Assembly (NCBI GenBank): GCA_016780695.1
Contig: JADHLK010000003.1
Coordinates: 1 to 29,562 of the forward strand
Source of the DNA: Alphaproteobacteria bacterium
GTDB lineage: Bacteria; Pseudomonadota; Alphaproteobacteria; Puniceispirillales; Puniceispirillaceae
DNA length: 29,562 bases
Direction: 5' to 3'
This document shows positions 8,482-15,311 of this stretch, piece by piece (position 1 is the first letter of the stretch; each line of letters begins with the position of its first letter). The notes beneath the pieces were generated by a model. The model had not been told where the DNA came from and made no database searches. It saw only the letters and a program-made list of their open reading frames with translations. A program made the translations under genes and the position numbers.

Positions 8482-9969
8482 ATGATCAGTCACGATTTTG
8501 GCAGAAGCGATATGCACAGAGCTGATTATCTGCTGTTGGGCGCTGTCCTGTTGGTCTTTCTGGCGCGGCTCTGGCTGTTGCTTGCCTCGCCGCTGGAACC
8601 GGGAGTGGATGAGGCGCAATATTGGGTCTGGTCGCAAAATCCCGGCTTCGGTTATTATTCCAAGCCGCCCCTGATTGCCTGGCTTATCGGCCTCAGCCAT
8701 GCGGTGCTGGGCCATCATGCTTATGCCATCCGGCTACCAGCATTGCTGATCCAGACCGCCAATATCCTGCTTATCTGGCAGGCTGGCCGCCTGCTCTTTG
8801 GGGCGGCGGCTGGCCGCTGGGCGGCCTTTGGCTGGCTGTTATTGCCGGCAGTCGGGATGGGCAGTTTTTTTATCTCCACCGATACGCCGCTGTTGTTTTT
8901 CTGGCTGTTAGGGCTGGTATGTCTGATCAACGCGATGCGCCCGGCCCGGTCCGGCGGGCGCTGGTTTTTTCTGGCCGGCCTCAGCCTTGGAATGGGAATG
9001 TTAGCAAAATATGCTGCCATCTGGTTTTTGGCCGGGCTGGTAATATGGCTGGTTTTGGACAGTCGGCAGGGGCGCGGCGGCCTGCGCCGTCTGGGGTTGT
9101 TTCTGGCCGGCCTGGTGCTGACCGCCAGCCCGACGCTTATCTGGAATCTGGGCAATCAGGGCCAGACAGTCCGGCATCTGTCAGAAAATGCCAATCTCGG
9201 AGGGGCTGCGGGCGGGCTGGGTGCGCTGGGGGATTTTCTGGCCTCCCAATTTCTGGTTTTCGGCCCGTTATTTTTACTGCTCGCTCTGGCCGGTCTCATC
9301 AGCGGCAGAGAGCGGCTGTTTCTGGCTTCTTTCTCGCTACCGGTGCTGGTGGGAATCAGCCTGCAGGCCCTGTTGAGTGAAGCCAATGCGAACTGGGCGG
9401 TCACCGCAGCACCGGCGCTGATACTGGCAGCTGGCGGGCTGGCCGCGTCCGGCTGGGCGCGTTTTGCCAGCCTGGCCCTGCTGGTCAATGGCGGGCTGGC
9501 TGTGCTGCTGTTTGCGGTGCTGGCGACGGCCAGTCTGGGGCCTTTGCCCATCGCCTCTGATCCGCTGCGCCGTCTCAAGGGCTGGCAGGCTCTGGCCAGC
9601 GACATCACCCCCTATCTGGATCGTTATCAAGTGCAAACCCTGCTGGCGGACAGGCGCGATTCGGCCAGTATCCTCAGCTGGTATTTTCATGGTCGGCCCC
9701 TGCGCATAGAGGTCTGGGACCGGGATGGGGTGGCGGGCAATCATTTTGAGCTGACCGCCCGGTTCGGGCCAGACAGCAAGCTGCCTGTTCTGGGGCTGAG
9801 CGGGCGCGGTGAGGGGCCGAATGGCGGGCTGGCGGATCTGCCGTCCGAGGGGACCCGGGCCGCGGTGAATTGGACAGGCCCGGTCGGCCAGTCAGATCGG
9901 GCGATCAGCGCCCGCCGCACCCGGCTGAAATATTTTTTTATTGCCACAGAGCGCGGCTCAGGCGGATAG
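8482..9969 (+). CDS. GT39-family (ArnT/PMT-like) membrane glycosyltransferase
   Basis: About 495 residues with roughly ten hydrophobic spans. The first periplasmic loop carries the acidic catalytic motif in PGVDEAQYWVW, followed by GYYSKPPLIAWLIGLSH, as in PMT_2-type (family 39) enzymes. These use a polyprenyl-phosphate-linked sugar and transfer it to lipid A or another acceptor on the periplasmic side. Substrate is unknown; the ArnT aminoarabinose role should not be assumed. The C-terminal 130 residues are a soluble, probably periplasmic tail. ATG at 8482 is preferred, with GAAGGG 9 bases upstream; ATG at 8512 is an alternative. It converges with mntR, 10 bp apart. Confidence 0.88.
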   Translation: MISHDFGRSDMHRADYLLLGAVLLVFLARLWLLLASPLEPGVDEAQYWVWSQNPGFGYYSKPPLIAWLIGLSHAVLGHHAYAIRLPALLIQTANILLIWQAGRLLFGAAAGRWAAFGWLLLPAVGMGSFFISTDTPLLFFWLLGLVCLINAMRPARSGGRWFFLAGLSLGMGMLAKYAAIWFLAGLVIWLVLDSRQGRGGLRRLGLFLAGLVLTASPTLIWNLGNQGQTVRHLSENANLGGAAGGLGALGDFLASQFLVFGPLFLLLALAGLISGRERLFLASFSLPVLVGISLQALLSEANANWAVTAAPALILAAGGLAASGWARFASLALLVNGGLAVLLFAVLATASLGPLPIASDPLRRLKGWQALASDITPYLDRYQVQTLLADRRDSASILSWYFHGRPLRIEVWDRDGVAGNHFELTARFGPDSKLPVLGLSGRGEGPNGGLADLPSEGTRAAVNWTGPVGQSDRAISARRTRLKYFFIATERGSGG

Positions 9970-9979
9970 CGGCTACGCT

Positions 9980-10411
9980 TCAGCTCGCTTCAGACAGGGC
10001 CTTGCGAAAGGCGGCCAGCGTTTCCGCGCTCACATGATGTTCCAGCCCTTCTGCATCTTCCTCGGCAATTTCGGCCTCCACGCCAATATGCACCAGAAAA
10101 TCCCGCACCAGCTGATGGCGTTGGCGGCAGGCCTCGGCCAGCTCGCGTCCGGCTTGTGTCAGAAAGATGGAACGGTAAGGCCGGGTCTCGGCCAGCCCCT
10201 CTCTTTGCAGACGCTGTATAGTGGCATTAACAGTCGGGGCGGTAACGCCGAATCGGTGGGCCAGATCGACAGCCCTTGCCTCGCCTGTCTCATCAATCAG
10301 CTCGGCGATCATCTCTACATAATCCTCAGCTATCTCGGATTGGTGGGCCCGCCGAATCCGTTCAAACTTCGCCGCTGATTGCTCAGTGTTGCTGGTTTTT
10401 TCCAACGCCAC
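9980..10411 (-). CDS. mntR: DtxR-family manganese-responsive regulator MntR
   Basis: A 143-residue protein. The N-terminal winged helix is ARAVDLAHRFGVTAPTVNATIQRLQREGLAE. The dimerisation and metal-binding domain follows, with QRHQLVRDFLVHIGVEAEIAEEDAEGLEHHVS, which supplies the Glu and His ligands typical of MntR. MntR represses manganese importers and sometimes activates exporters when loaded with Mn(II). The start is a GTG at 10411 with GGGGAG 6 bases upstream. An inverted repeat about 125 bp upstream may be its autoregulatory operator. No manganese transporter gene lies in the window. Confidence 0.93.
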   Translation of the reverse strand: MALEKTSNTEQSAAKFERIRRAHQSEIAEDYVEMIAELIDETGEARAVDLAHRFGVTAPTVNATIQRLQREGLAETRPYRSIFLTQAGRELAEACRQRHQLVRDFLVHIGVEAEIAEEDAEGLEHHVSAETLAAFRKALSEAS

Positions 10412-10523
10412 TCTTATCTCCCCTTTCCCCGAATAAGGGCCTTGCGGGACAGGGGCCTGCCCGGCACCCTTTCACGGCCGGAAAAAGCCGCGGGCCTGCT
10501 GCCCGCCACAGCCGCCAGAGCTA

Positions 10524-10556
10524 CAGATAAACAAGAAGTTTAGGTGATGCAAACTT
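10524..10556 (-). promoter_or_regulatory. Possible mntR promoter with AAGTTT-N9-AAACTT palindrome
   Basis: AAGTTT (10536-10541) and AAACTT (10551-10556) form a perfect inverted repeat. Read on the minus strand it covers TTGCAT (10547-10552), which lies 17 bp from TATCTG (10524-10529), a weak -35/-10 pair directed at mntR. An operator over the -35 box would suit autorepression. Each hexamer matches the consensus at only three positions, so the promoter is tentative. Confidence 0.3.
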
Positions 10557-10603
10557 TTTTGTATTTTTTTATTTTGTCCGGTTTCTGTCGAGCGGTCCGC
10601 TAA
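10547..10603 (+). other. Candidate 18-codon leader ORF with U-rich codons
   Basis: ATG at 10547 opens a frame reading MQTFLYFFILSGFCRAVR and ending in TAA at 10601-10603. AGGTG immediately precedes the ATG, which is close for a ribosome-binding site. The transcript of 10554-10577 is nearly all U. The ORF is followed 40 bases later by a terminator-like hairpin and then by DUF1244-gapR-pyrF. The arrangement resembles pyr leader peptides, but translation is unproven and a chance ORF is possible. Confidence 0.25.
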
Positions 10604-10642
10604 CCGGTATGATTTTGATTGACCTTGCTGGGCGGCCCCGCC

Positions 10643-10671
10643 AAAAAAGGGGCGGAACAAACCGCCCTTTT
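10643..10671 (+). terminator. Intrinsic terminator-like hairpin upstream of DUF1244
   Basis: GGGCGG (10650-10655) pairs with CCGCCC (10662-10667) around the loop AACAAA, followed by four T and preceded by a run of A, so it could act in either direction. No annotated plus-strand gene ends nearby: the last one ends at 9969 and converges with mntR. It is therefore either the end of a small RNA or a leader attenuator for the downstream genes. A second GC-rich inverted repeat (GGCGGCCCCGCC) lies directly before it. Confidence 0.5.
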
Positions 10672-10723
10672 CGGCACTGCCAACAGGGGCGTTGGCCTGT
10701 AATAAAAGTACCGGGAGCGAGAG

Positions 10724-11035
10724 ATGTCACAGCCGGAAAATCTGACCCAAAGCCAGCAAACTGAATTGGAGGCGGCCGCCTTTCGCCGCCTTGTCGCGCA
10801 TTTGCAAGCCCGTCCGGATGTGCAAAATATTGATCTGATGATTCTGTCCGGTTTTTGCCGCAACTGCCTGTCGCGCTGGGTTGGCGAGGCGGCTGCTGAA
10901 AAAGGGCTGGATATGGACCGCGATCAGGCCCGCGAGATGATTTACGGAATGGCTTATGATGAGTGGAAAAAAGCCTATCAAAAAGAAGCGACGCCGGAAC
11001 AGATGGCGGCCTTGAAAGCAGCTTCCAAAGACTGA
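10724..11035 (+). CDS. DUF1244 family protein
   Basis: A 103-residue small helical protein of the DUF1244 family. The signature is SGFCRNCLSRWVGEAAAEKG, with two cysteines three apart (CRNC), followed by YGMAYDEWKKAYQKEATPEQMAA. The function is not established; the Cys pair may bind metal or be redox active, which is speculation. The start is ATG with GGGAG about 6 bases upstream. gapR follows after 37 bp and pyrF then overlaps gapR, so the three are likely one transcript. A terminator-like hairpin sits 53 bp upstream of this start. Confidence 0.9.
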   Translation: MSQPENLTQSQQTELEAAAFRRLVAHLQARPDVQNIDLMILSGFCRNCLSRWVGEAAAEKGLDMDRDQAREMIYGMAYDEWKKAYQKEATPEQMAALKAASKD

Positions 11036-11072
11036 ACCAACATCCATCACACCAGCAATAACGGAGCAAATC

Positions 11073-11330
11073 ATGGCCGAAAACGGGGACACCAAAACCG
11101 CCACCTCTGATCAGCTGCGTCAGTATATTGAGCGAATAGAGAGGCTGGAAGAAGAAAAGCGCGCCTTGATGGCAGATATTCGCGATGTCTATTCAGAGGC
11201 GAAAGGGACCGGGTTTGAGCCCAAAATTATGCGCCGGATTGTCAAGATGCGGGCCATGGACAAGGATTTGCTCTCAGAAGAGGATTTTCTTATCTCCTCT
11301 TATCGTCAGGCTGTCGGGCTGGGCGAATGA
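11073..11330 (+). CDS. gapR: GapR-family nucleoid-associated protein (DUF2312)
   Basis: An 85-residue protein matching DUF2312/GapR along its whole length: TSDQLRQYIERIERLEEEKRALMADIRDVYSEAKGTGF, then KIMRRIVKMRAMDKDLLSEEDFLISSYRQAVGL. In Caulobacter, GapR forms a tetrameric clamp on overtwisted DNA ahead of replication and transcription and is essential. The N-terminal half is a coiled-coil helix rich in Glu, Arg and Lys. ATG has GGAG 7 bases upstream. The stop overlaps the pyrF start as ATGA, indicating translational coupling. Confidence 0.95.
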   Translation: MAENGDTKTATSDQLRQYIERIERLEEEKRALMADIRDVYSEAKGTGFEPKIMRRIVKMRAMDKDLLSEEDFLISSYRQAVGLGE

Positions 11331-12235
11331 GCAGCGCCTTTGCAGACAGGCTGGCGGCTGCGCTGGAGAAAAGCGGCACGCCGCTCTGCATGGGCATTGA
11401 TCCGCATCCGGCCCTGCTGCCCGCCTTTTTGTCCGGTCAGGAGCCAGCCCGCGCAATCCGCCTGTTTGGCCAGCTGGCTATAGAGGCGGCGGCCAGTGCC
11501 GGCCTGCCTGCGGTAAAGCCGCAGGTTGCCCTGTTTGAACAGCATGGCCCGGCAGGCATGGCAGTGCTGGCCGAGCTGGCTGAACTGGCGCAACAGGCAG
11601 GCTTGCTGGTTATCATGGATGCCAAGCGCGGCGATATTGGTTCTACCTCGGCTGCCTATGCGGCGGCCTGGCTGGGCCCGCATGCCCCATTTGCGGCAGA
11701 TGCGCTGACAGTCAATCCCTTTATGGGGATGGATACGCTGGCCCCCTTTATTGAGGAGGCAGCCAGCACTGGGCGGGGGCTGTTTGTTCTGGTCCGCACC
11801 AGCAATGAGGGGTCAGGCGATTTGCAGGATCTGGATGCGGGCGGAAAGCCGGTCTGGCAGAGGCTGGCAGATCAGCTGGCCCGGCTGGATACTGGCCTGG
11901 CCGCCTCTCTGAGCGGCCTATCCGGCTGGTCCGGGCTGGGCGTTGTGGTGGGGGCTACGCGCCCGCAACAGGCCGAGGCCTTGCGCAGTATTTTGCCCAA
12001 TGCGCCTTTTCTGATCCCCGGCTATGGCGCACAAGGAGCCGGGCCGGAGCGTGCGCGTGCCGGTCTCCTCTGGCAGGAGACGCACTGGCAGGGCGGGCTG
12101 ATCAACAGCGCGCGCGGCCTGACCGGCACCGATGCGGCCCGCCAGGCCAGCTCTCCAGACAGCTTCCAGAACGCAGTGCTTGCGGCAATTCGCCAGGCGC
12201 GGGCGGAGTTGGACAGCCCCCGGGCCGCCGGCTAA
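11327..12235 (+). CDS. pyrF: Orotidine 5'-phosphate decarboxylase, type 2
   Basis: A 302-residue protein of the longer type 2 PyrF group. It catalyses decarboxylation of OMP to UMP, the last step of UMP synthesis. The catalytic array is VIMDAKRGDIGST, with Asp98, Lys100 and Asp103. CMGIDPHPALLP near residue 21 and LTVNPFMGMDTLAPFI are also typical, and the C-terminal LIPGYGAQGAG forms the phosphate-binding loop. It is translationally coupled to gapR by ATGA. Its place at the end of DUF1244-gapR-pyrF makes the attenuator-like leader at 10536-10671 worth noting. Confidence 0.96.
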   Translation: MSSAFADRLAAALEKSGTPLCMGIDPHPALLPAFLSGQEPARAIRLFGQLAIEAAASAGLPAVKPQVALFEQHGPAGMAVLAELAELAQQAGLLVIMDAKRGDIGSTSAAYAAAWLGPHAPFAADALTVNPFMGMDTLAPFIEEAASTGRGLFVLVRTSNEGSGDLQDLDAGGKPVWQRLADQLARLDTGLAASLSGLSGWSGLGVVVGATRPQQAEALRSILPNAPFLIPGYGAQGAGPERARAGLLWQETHWQGGLINSARGLTGTDAARQASSPDSFQNAVLAAIRQARAELDSPRAAG

Positions 12236-12314
12236 TTCACCTCTTTTCAGACGTGTCCTGCCTGCACGGCCAGCGGGCCAGAGGCCGCTATTTCCTTATC
12301 AGCATAACAAGGGC

Positions 12315-12343
12315 TTGATCTGAATCTTTAATCGACCCAAAAT
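12315..12343 (+). promoter_or_regulatory. Probable sigma-70 promoter of the cold-shock gene
   Basis: TTGATC (12315-12320) and CAAAAT (12338-12343) are 17 bp apart, and each matches the consensus at four of six positions. The predicted transcript would begin near 12350, giving a leader of about 60 bases that contains the inverted repeats at 12375-12400. Confidence 0.4.
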
Positions 12344-12374
12344 ATCTAAAAGTTGCAACATCTGGATGAATTAA

Positions 12375-12400
12375 AATGTTAGCGGTTAACATTCTGTTAA
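12375..12400 (+). promoter_or_regulatory. Two overlapping inverted repeats before the cold-shock ribosome-binding site
   Basis: AATGTTA-GCGGT-TAACATT (12375-12393) is a perfect 7-bp inverted repeat. TTAACA-TTC-TGTTAA (12386-12400) is a perfect 6-bp one. They share the TAACA arm, so only one can form at a time. The second reaches the first two bases of the Shine-Dalgarno AAGGAA (12399-12404). It could be an RNA switch or a DNA operator. Confidence 0.4.
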
Positions 12401-12410
12401 GGAATTCGGC

Positions 12411-12881
12411 ATGGAAGAAGAGAGCGTCGAGGCTGCGGAAGTCATCTGGTATAATGATCGCAAGGGGTTTGGCTTTGTTACCATAGGTGAGGATGAGGTT
12501 TTTCTGCATCGCTCGGCATTGGACAGGTTTGGCCTTATTTCCGTCTACACCAATGATTTGCTGAAAGTAACCACGACAGTCAATGAAAAGGGGCCAGTGG
12601 TAAAGGATATTGTGGGGATAGAACGCAATCAGCAACTGCCTGATGAGGTGCCTGCCGAGCTGGAAGGGGCCGAAGTGTCAGGCATTGTCAAATTCTTCAA
12701 CCCGGTCAAGGGCTATGGGTTTGTTGAACAGGGCGATGATATGCGCGATGTCTTTGTGCATCTGCGGACCTTGCGCAGCTGTGGCATCCACAATCTGGTC
12801 GAAGGCCAATGTTTGCTAATGAATGTCACGGATGACGGCCGCGGGCCGCAAGCCCGGCTGGTGCGGCTGTTGCAGCAATAG
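12411..12881 (+). CDS. Two-domain cold-shock protein (CspA family)
   Basis: A 156-residue protein with two cold-shock domains. The first (residues about 8-70) reads VIWYNDRKGFGFVTIGEDEVFLHRSAL. The second (about 86-154) reads SGIVKFFNPVKGYGFVEQGDDMRDVFVHLRTL. Both keep the RNP1 (KGFGFV, KGYGFV) and RNP2 (VFLH, VFVH) nucleic-acid-binding motifs. Tandem-domain Csp proteins are typical of alphaproteobacteria and bind single-stranded RNA or DNA, acting as RNA chaperones. The start has AAGGAA 6 bases upstream. The leader contains overlapping inverted repeats that could govern translation. Confidence 0.93.
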   Translation: MEEESVEAAEVIWYNDRKGFGFVTIGEDEVFLHRSALDRFGLISVYTNDLLKVTTTVNEKGPVVKDIVGIERNQQLPDEVPAELEGAEVSGIVKFFNPVKGYGFVEQGDDMRDVFVHLRTLRSCGIHNLVEGQCLLMNVTDDGRGPQARLVRLLQQ

Positions 12882-13055
12882 GTTGGTCTGGACAAAAAAG
12901 AAAGCTGGACAAAAGCCAGCCGCCTGTCACACTTTTTAAGAAGGCAGGTGGGAAAGGTTTTTTCTGGCCAGTTCCTCTTGCGCGCTGATCAGGCGACCTG
13001 TCTGATTGGCTGAAACAAGCAAAGGGGACTCTGTCATGCGCCAGTCGATAGTTCA

Positions 13056-14270
13056 ATGAGTGGTTCAATTTGGCGCTCGGCTTGGATGCCGATATTGCTG
13101 ACCGCGGCGGTTATAGTCTCACTCAGCATGGGTATCCGGCAAACCATGGGGCTGTTTCTGGGCCCGGTTTCAGCAGAAATGGGCACTGGCAGGGAGCTGT
13201 TTTCCTTTGCCATTGCCTTGCAGAATCTGTGCTGGGGGCTGGCCTCTCCAGTTTTTGGCGCGTTGGCTGACAAATATGGCCCGTCGCGCATCACGGTTCT
13301 GGGCGGTTTTATCTATATGGCGGGTCTGGCGATGATGACCGGGCTGCTTTCTCCGTTCGGGCTGGTTGCTGCGCAAATCCTGATCGGGATCGGCATGGGC
13401 AGCGCAGGGATGTCTATCGCGCTGGGTGCGGTTGCCCGGGCTGCCCCCAGAGAGTATCAGTCGCTGGCGCTGGGTCTGGTGACCAGCTTTGGGTCTTTTG
13501 GACAGTTTGCCCTGATCCCGGCCAGCCAATGGGCGATAAACGGTTTTGGCTGGCAGACTGCCATGCTGATGCTGACTTTTGCCACGCTGGGTATCGTGGC
13601 GGCGGGCTTTGGGCTACGCGGCACTGACAGCAAGACTGGCGGGCCGGATATTCTGGCCGGGCTGAAGGTAGGCGACGCGCTGGCCACGGCCCTGCGCTCG
13701 CGCAATTATGTTCTGCTGACGTTGGGATTTTTTGTCTGCGGCGTGCAGGTGATGTTTATCGGCACGCATTTGCCGGCCTATCTGAATGATGTGGGTCTGG
13801 ACAGCCAGATTGCCAGCTGGGCTCTGGCGCTTATCGGGCTGTTCAACATTATCGGCTCGCTTTTATGTGGCTGGCTGGGGGGACACTATTCCAAGCGCAA
13901 GGTGCTGGCCTTTGTTTATTTGCTGCGTTCAGTGGTGATATTGATATTTTTTTCCCTGCCGCCCAGCCCGGCCTCTGCGCTTTTATTCGGTGCGGCTATC
14001 GGCTTGCTCTGGCTGGGCACGATTCCGCTGACCAGCGCGCTGATTGTGGTGTTTTTTGGCCCGGCCTTCCTGTCCATGCTTTATGGGATGGTATTCCTGT
14101 CCCATCAGGTGGGCTCCTTCATCGGGGCCTGGGCAGGCGGCTTTGTCTATGACATGACCGGGACTTATGATCTGGTCTGGTGGCTGACCATCCTGACCGG
14201 CCTGTTCGCCTTTGTGGTGCATTGGATGATCAATGAGGAGGCAGAAGAGGCAAGACCGGCGCCAGTTTGA
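13056..14270 (+). CDS. Major facilitator superfamily transporter
   Basis: A 404-residue inner-membrane protein with about 12 hydrophobic segments. The loop between helices 2 and 3 has GALADKYGPSRITVLGG, the usual MFS motif A. The matching loop in the second half reads GWLGGHYSKRKVLA. The overall sequence resembles the YbfB/oxalate-formate antiporter-like branch (GIRQTMGLFLGPVSAEMG, GIGMGSAGMSIALGAVARAAP). The substrate is unknown. The ribosome-binding site is weak. It converges with trxB, 24 bp apart. Confidence 0.92.
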   Translation: MSGSIWRSAWMPILLTAAVIVSLSMGIRQTMGLFLGPVSAEMGTGRELFSFAIALQNLCWGLASPVFGALADKYGPSRITVLGGFIYMAGLAMMTGLLSPFGLVAAQILIGIGMGSAGMSIALGAVARAAPREYQSLALGLVTSFGSFGQFALIPASQWAINGFGWQTAMLMLTFATLGIVAAGFGLRGTDSKTGGPDILAGLKVGDALATALRSRNYVLLTLGFFVCGVQVMFIGTHLPAYLNDVGLDSQIASWALALIGLFNIIGSLLCGWLGGHYSKRKVLAFVYLLRSVVILIFFSLPPSPASALLFGAAIGLLWLGTIPLTSALIVVFFGPAFLSMLYGMVFLSHQVGSFIGAWAGGFVYDMTGTYDLVWWLTILTGLFAFVVHWMINEEAEEARPAPV

Positions 14271-14280
14271 TTATTGGGGC

Positions 14281-14298
14281 CTGACAGGCGCTTGTCAG
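14281..14298. terminator. Hairpin between convergent MFS and trxB genes
   Basis: CTGACA (14281-14286) and TGTCAG (14293-14298) are perfect complements around six bases, and an inner G-T pair can extend the stem. It lies between the two stop codons, overlapping the trxB stop (14295-14297). No T-run follows on either strand, so it is at best a weak bidirectional terminator. Confidence 0.3.
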
Positions 14299-15233
14299 CT
14301 GTCCTGCATCCCCAGCCAGCGTTCTGCATCCAGTGCCGCCATGCAGCCCATGCCAGCTGCGGTCACTGCCTGCCGGTAGATTTTGTCAACACAGTCACCG
14401 GCGGCAAAAATCCCGTCAATATTGGTGCGGGCGGTGCCGGCTGCAACAGTAATATAGCCCTCATCATCCAGCTCAACCGCATCACAAAAAGCTGTTGTGG
14501 CGGGGTCATGGCCAATCGCGACAAACAGGCCATGCACCTCTATCTGTTCATCCGGCCCGTTATCGCTGGCTGACAGGCGCAGCCCGGTCACCCCGCGCTC
14601 ATCACCCAGCACTTCGGCCACCTGCCGGTTCCAGCGCACCGAGATTTTTGGATGCTTCAAAAGCCGGTCCTGCATAATTTGCTCAGCCCGCAGGCTGTCA
14701 CGGCGATGGATCAGGGTAACAGAATCGCAAATATTGGCCAGATACAGCGCTTCTTCCACTGCTGTATTGCCGCCGCCAACCACGGCGACATTCTGCTGGC
14801 GAAAGAAAAACCCGTCACAGGTTGCACAGGCCGAGACGCCGCGCCCGTTGAATTTCTGTTCCGAGTCCAGCCCCAGCCAGCGGGCCTGTGCGCCAGTCGC
14901 CAGAATCACACTGTCAGCCGTCATCTGCTTGCCGCTGTCCAGCGTCAGGGTGAAAGGCCGACTGCTGCTATCGAGGGCGGTCACCAGATCATAAACCATG
15001 CGGGTGCCGACTTTTTCGGCCTGTGCCTGCATCTGTTCCATCAGCCAGGGGCCCTGTACCACATCGGCGAAGCCCGGGTAATTTTCCACATCTGTCGTGA
15101 TGGTCAGCTGGCCACCCGGCTGCAAGCCTGCGATAACCACCGGCTGCAGATTGGCCCGGGCGGCATAGATGGCCGCTGTCAGGCCAGCCGAACCGGCCCC
15201 GATGATGACAAGTCTTTCATGATTTTCTGACAT
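14295..15233 (-). CDS. trxB: Thioredoxin reductase
   Basis: A 312-residue low-molecular-weight thioredoxin reductase. It has the FAD dinucleotide-binding motif IIGAGSAGLTAAIYAARA at residues 10-27, the redox CATC at Cys136 and Cys139 (SACATCDGFFFRQQ), the NADPH-binding VVGGGNTAVEEALYLA, and the C-terminal FAD motif GIFAAGDCVDKIYRQAVTAAG. It reduces thioredoxin in the cytoplasm using NADPH. GGGGAGG lies 6 bases before the ATG and falls inside the palindrome GGGAGGCCTCCC (15234-15245), which may reduce its accessibility. It is divergent from the M23 peptidase gene. Confidence 0.97.
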   Translation of the reverse strand: MSENHERLVIIGAGSAGLTAAIYAARANLQPVVIAGLQPGGQLTITTDVENYPGFADVVQGPWLMEQMQAQAEKVGTRMVYDLVTALDSSSRPFTLTLDSGKQMTADSVILATGAQARWLGLDSEQKFNGRGVSACATCDGFFFRQQNVAVVGGGNTAVEEALYLANICDSVTLIHRRDSLRAEQIMQDRLLKHPKISVRWNRQVAEVLGDERGVTGLRLSASDNGPDEQIEVHGLFVAIGHDPATTAFCDAVELDDEGYITVAAGTARTNIDGIFAAGDCVDKIYRQAVTAAGMGCMAALDAERWLGMQDS

Positions 15234-15311
15234 GGGAGGCCTCCCCTTTTTTGACCAGCGACAGAAAAGGCTGCAATCGGTTACACTGTGTTAAAAGGAG
15301 TGCACTTCAAA

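Larger units (their letters stand above)
10412..10723. other. 312-bp gap between mntR and the DUF1244 gene
   Basis: This stretch holds the mntR ribosome-binding site and probable promoter (left part), a 24-base T-rich tract at 10554-10577, a structured segment in which CCGGTT (10578-10583) can pair with AACCGG (10602-10607), and the terminator-like hairpin at 10643-10671. No tRNA-like fold is visible. No plus-strand promoter was recognised with confidence. Confidence 0.6.

Noticed and set aside
12262..12290. AGCGG/CCGCT hairpin after pyrF
   Set aside because: Five-base stem, eight-base loop and no T-run; not enough to call a terminator.
12904..12938. GCTGG/CCAGC hairpin and T-run after the cold-shock gene
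   Set aside because: The stem is only five base pairs and the T-run begins more than ten bases later, so it is not a credible intrinsic terminator.
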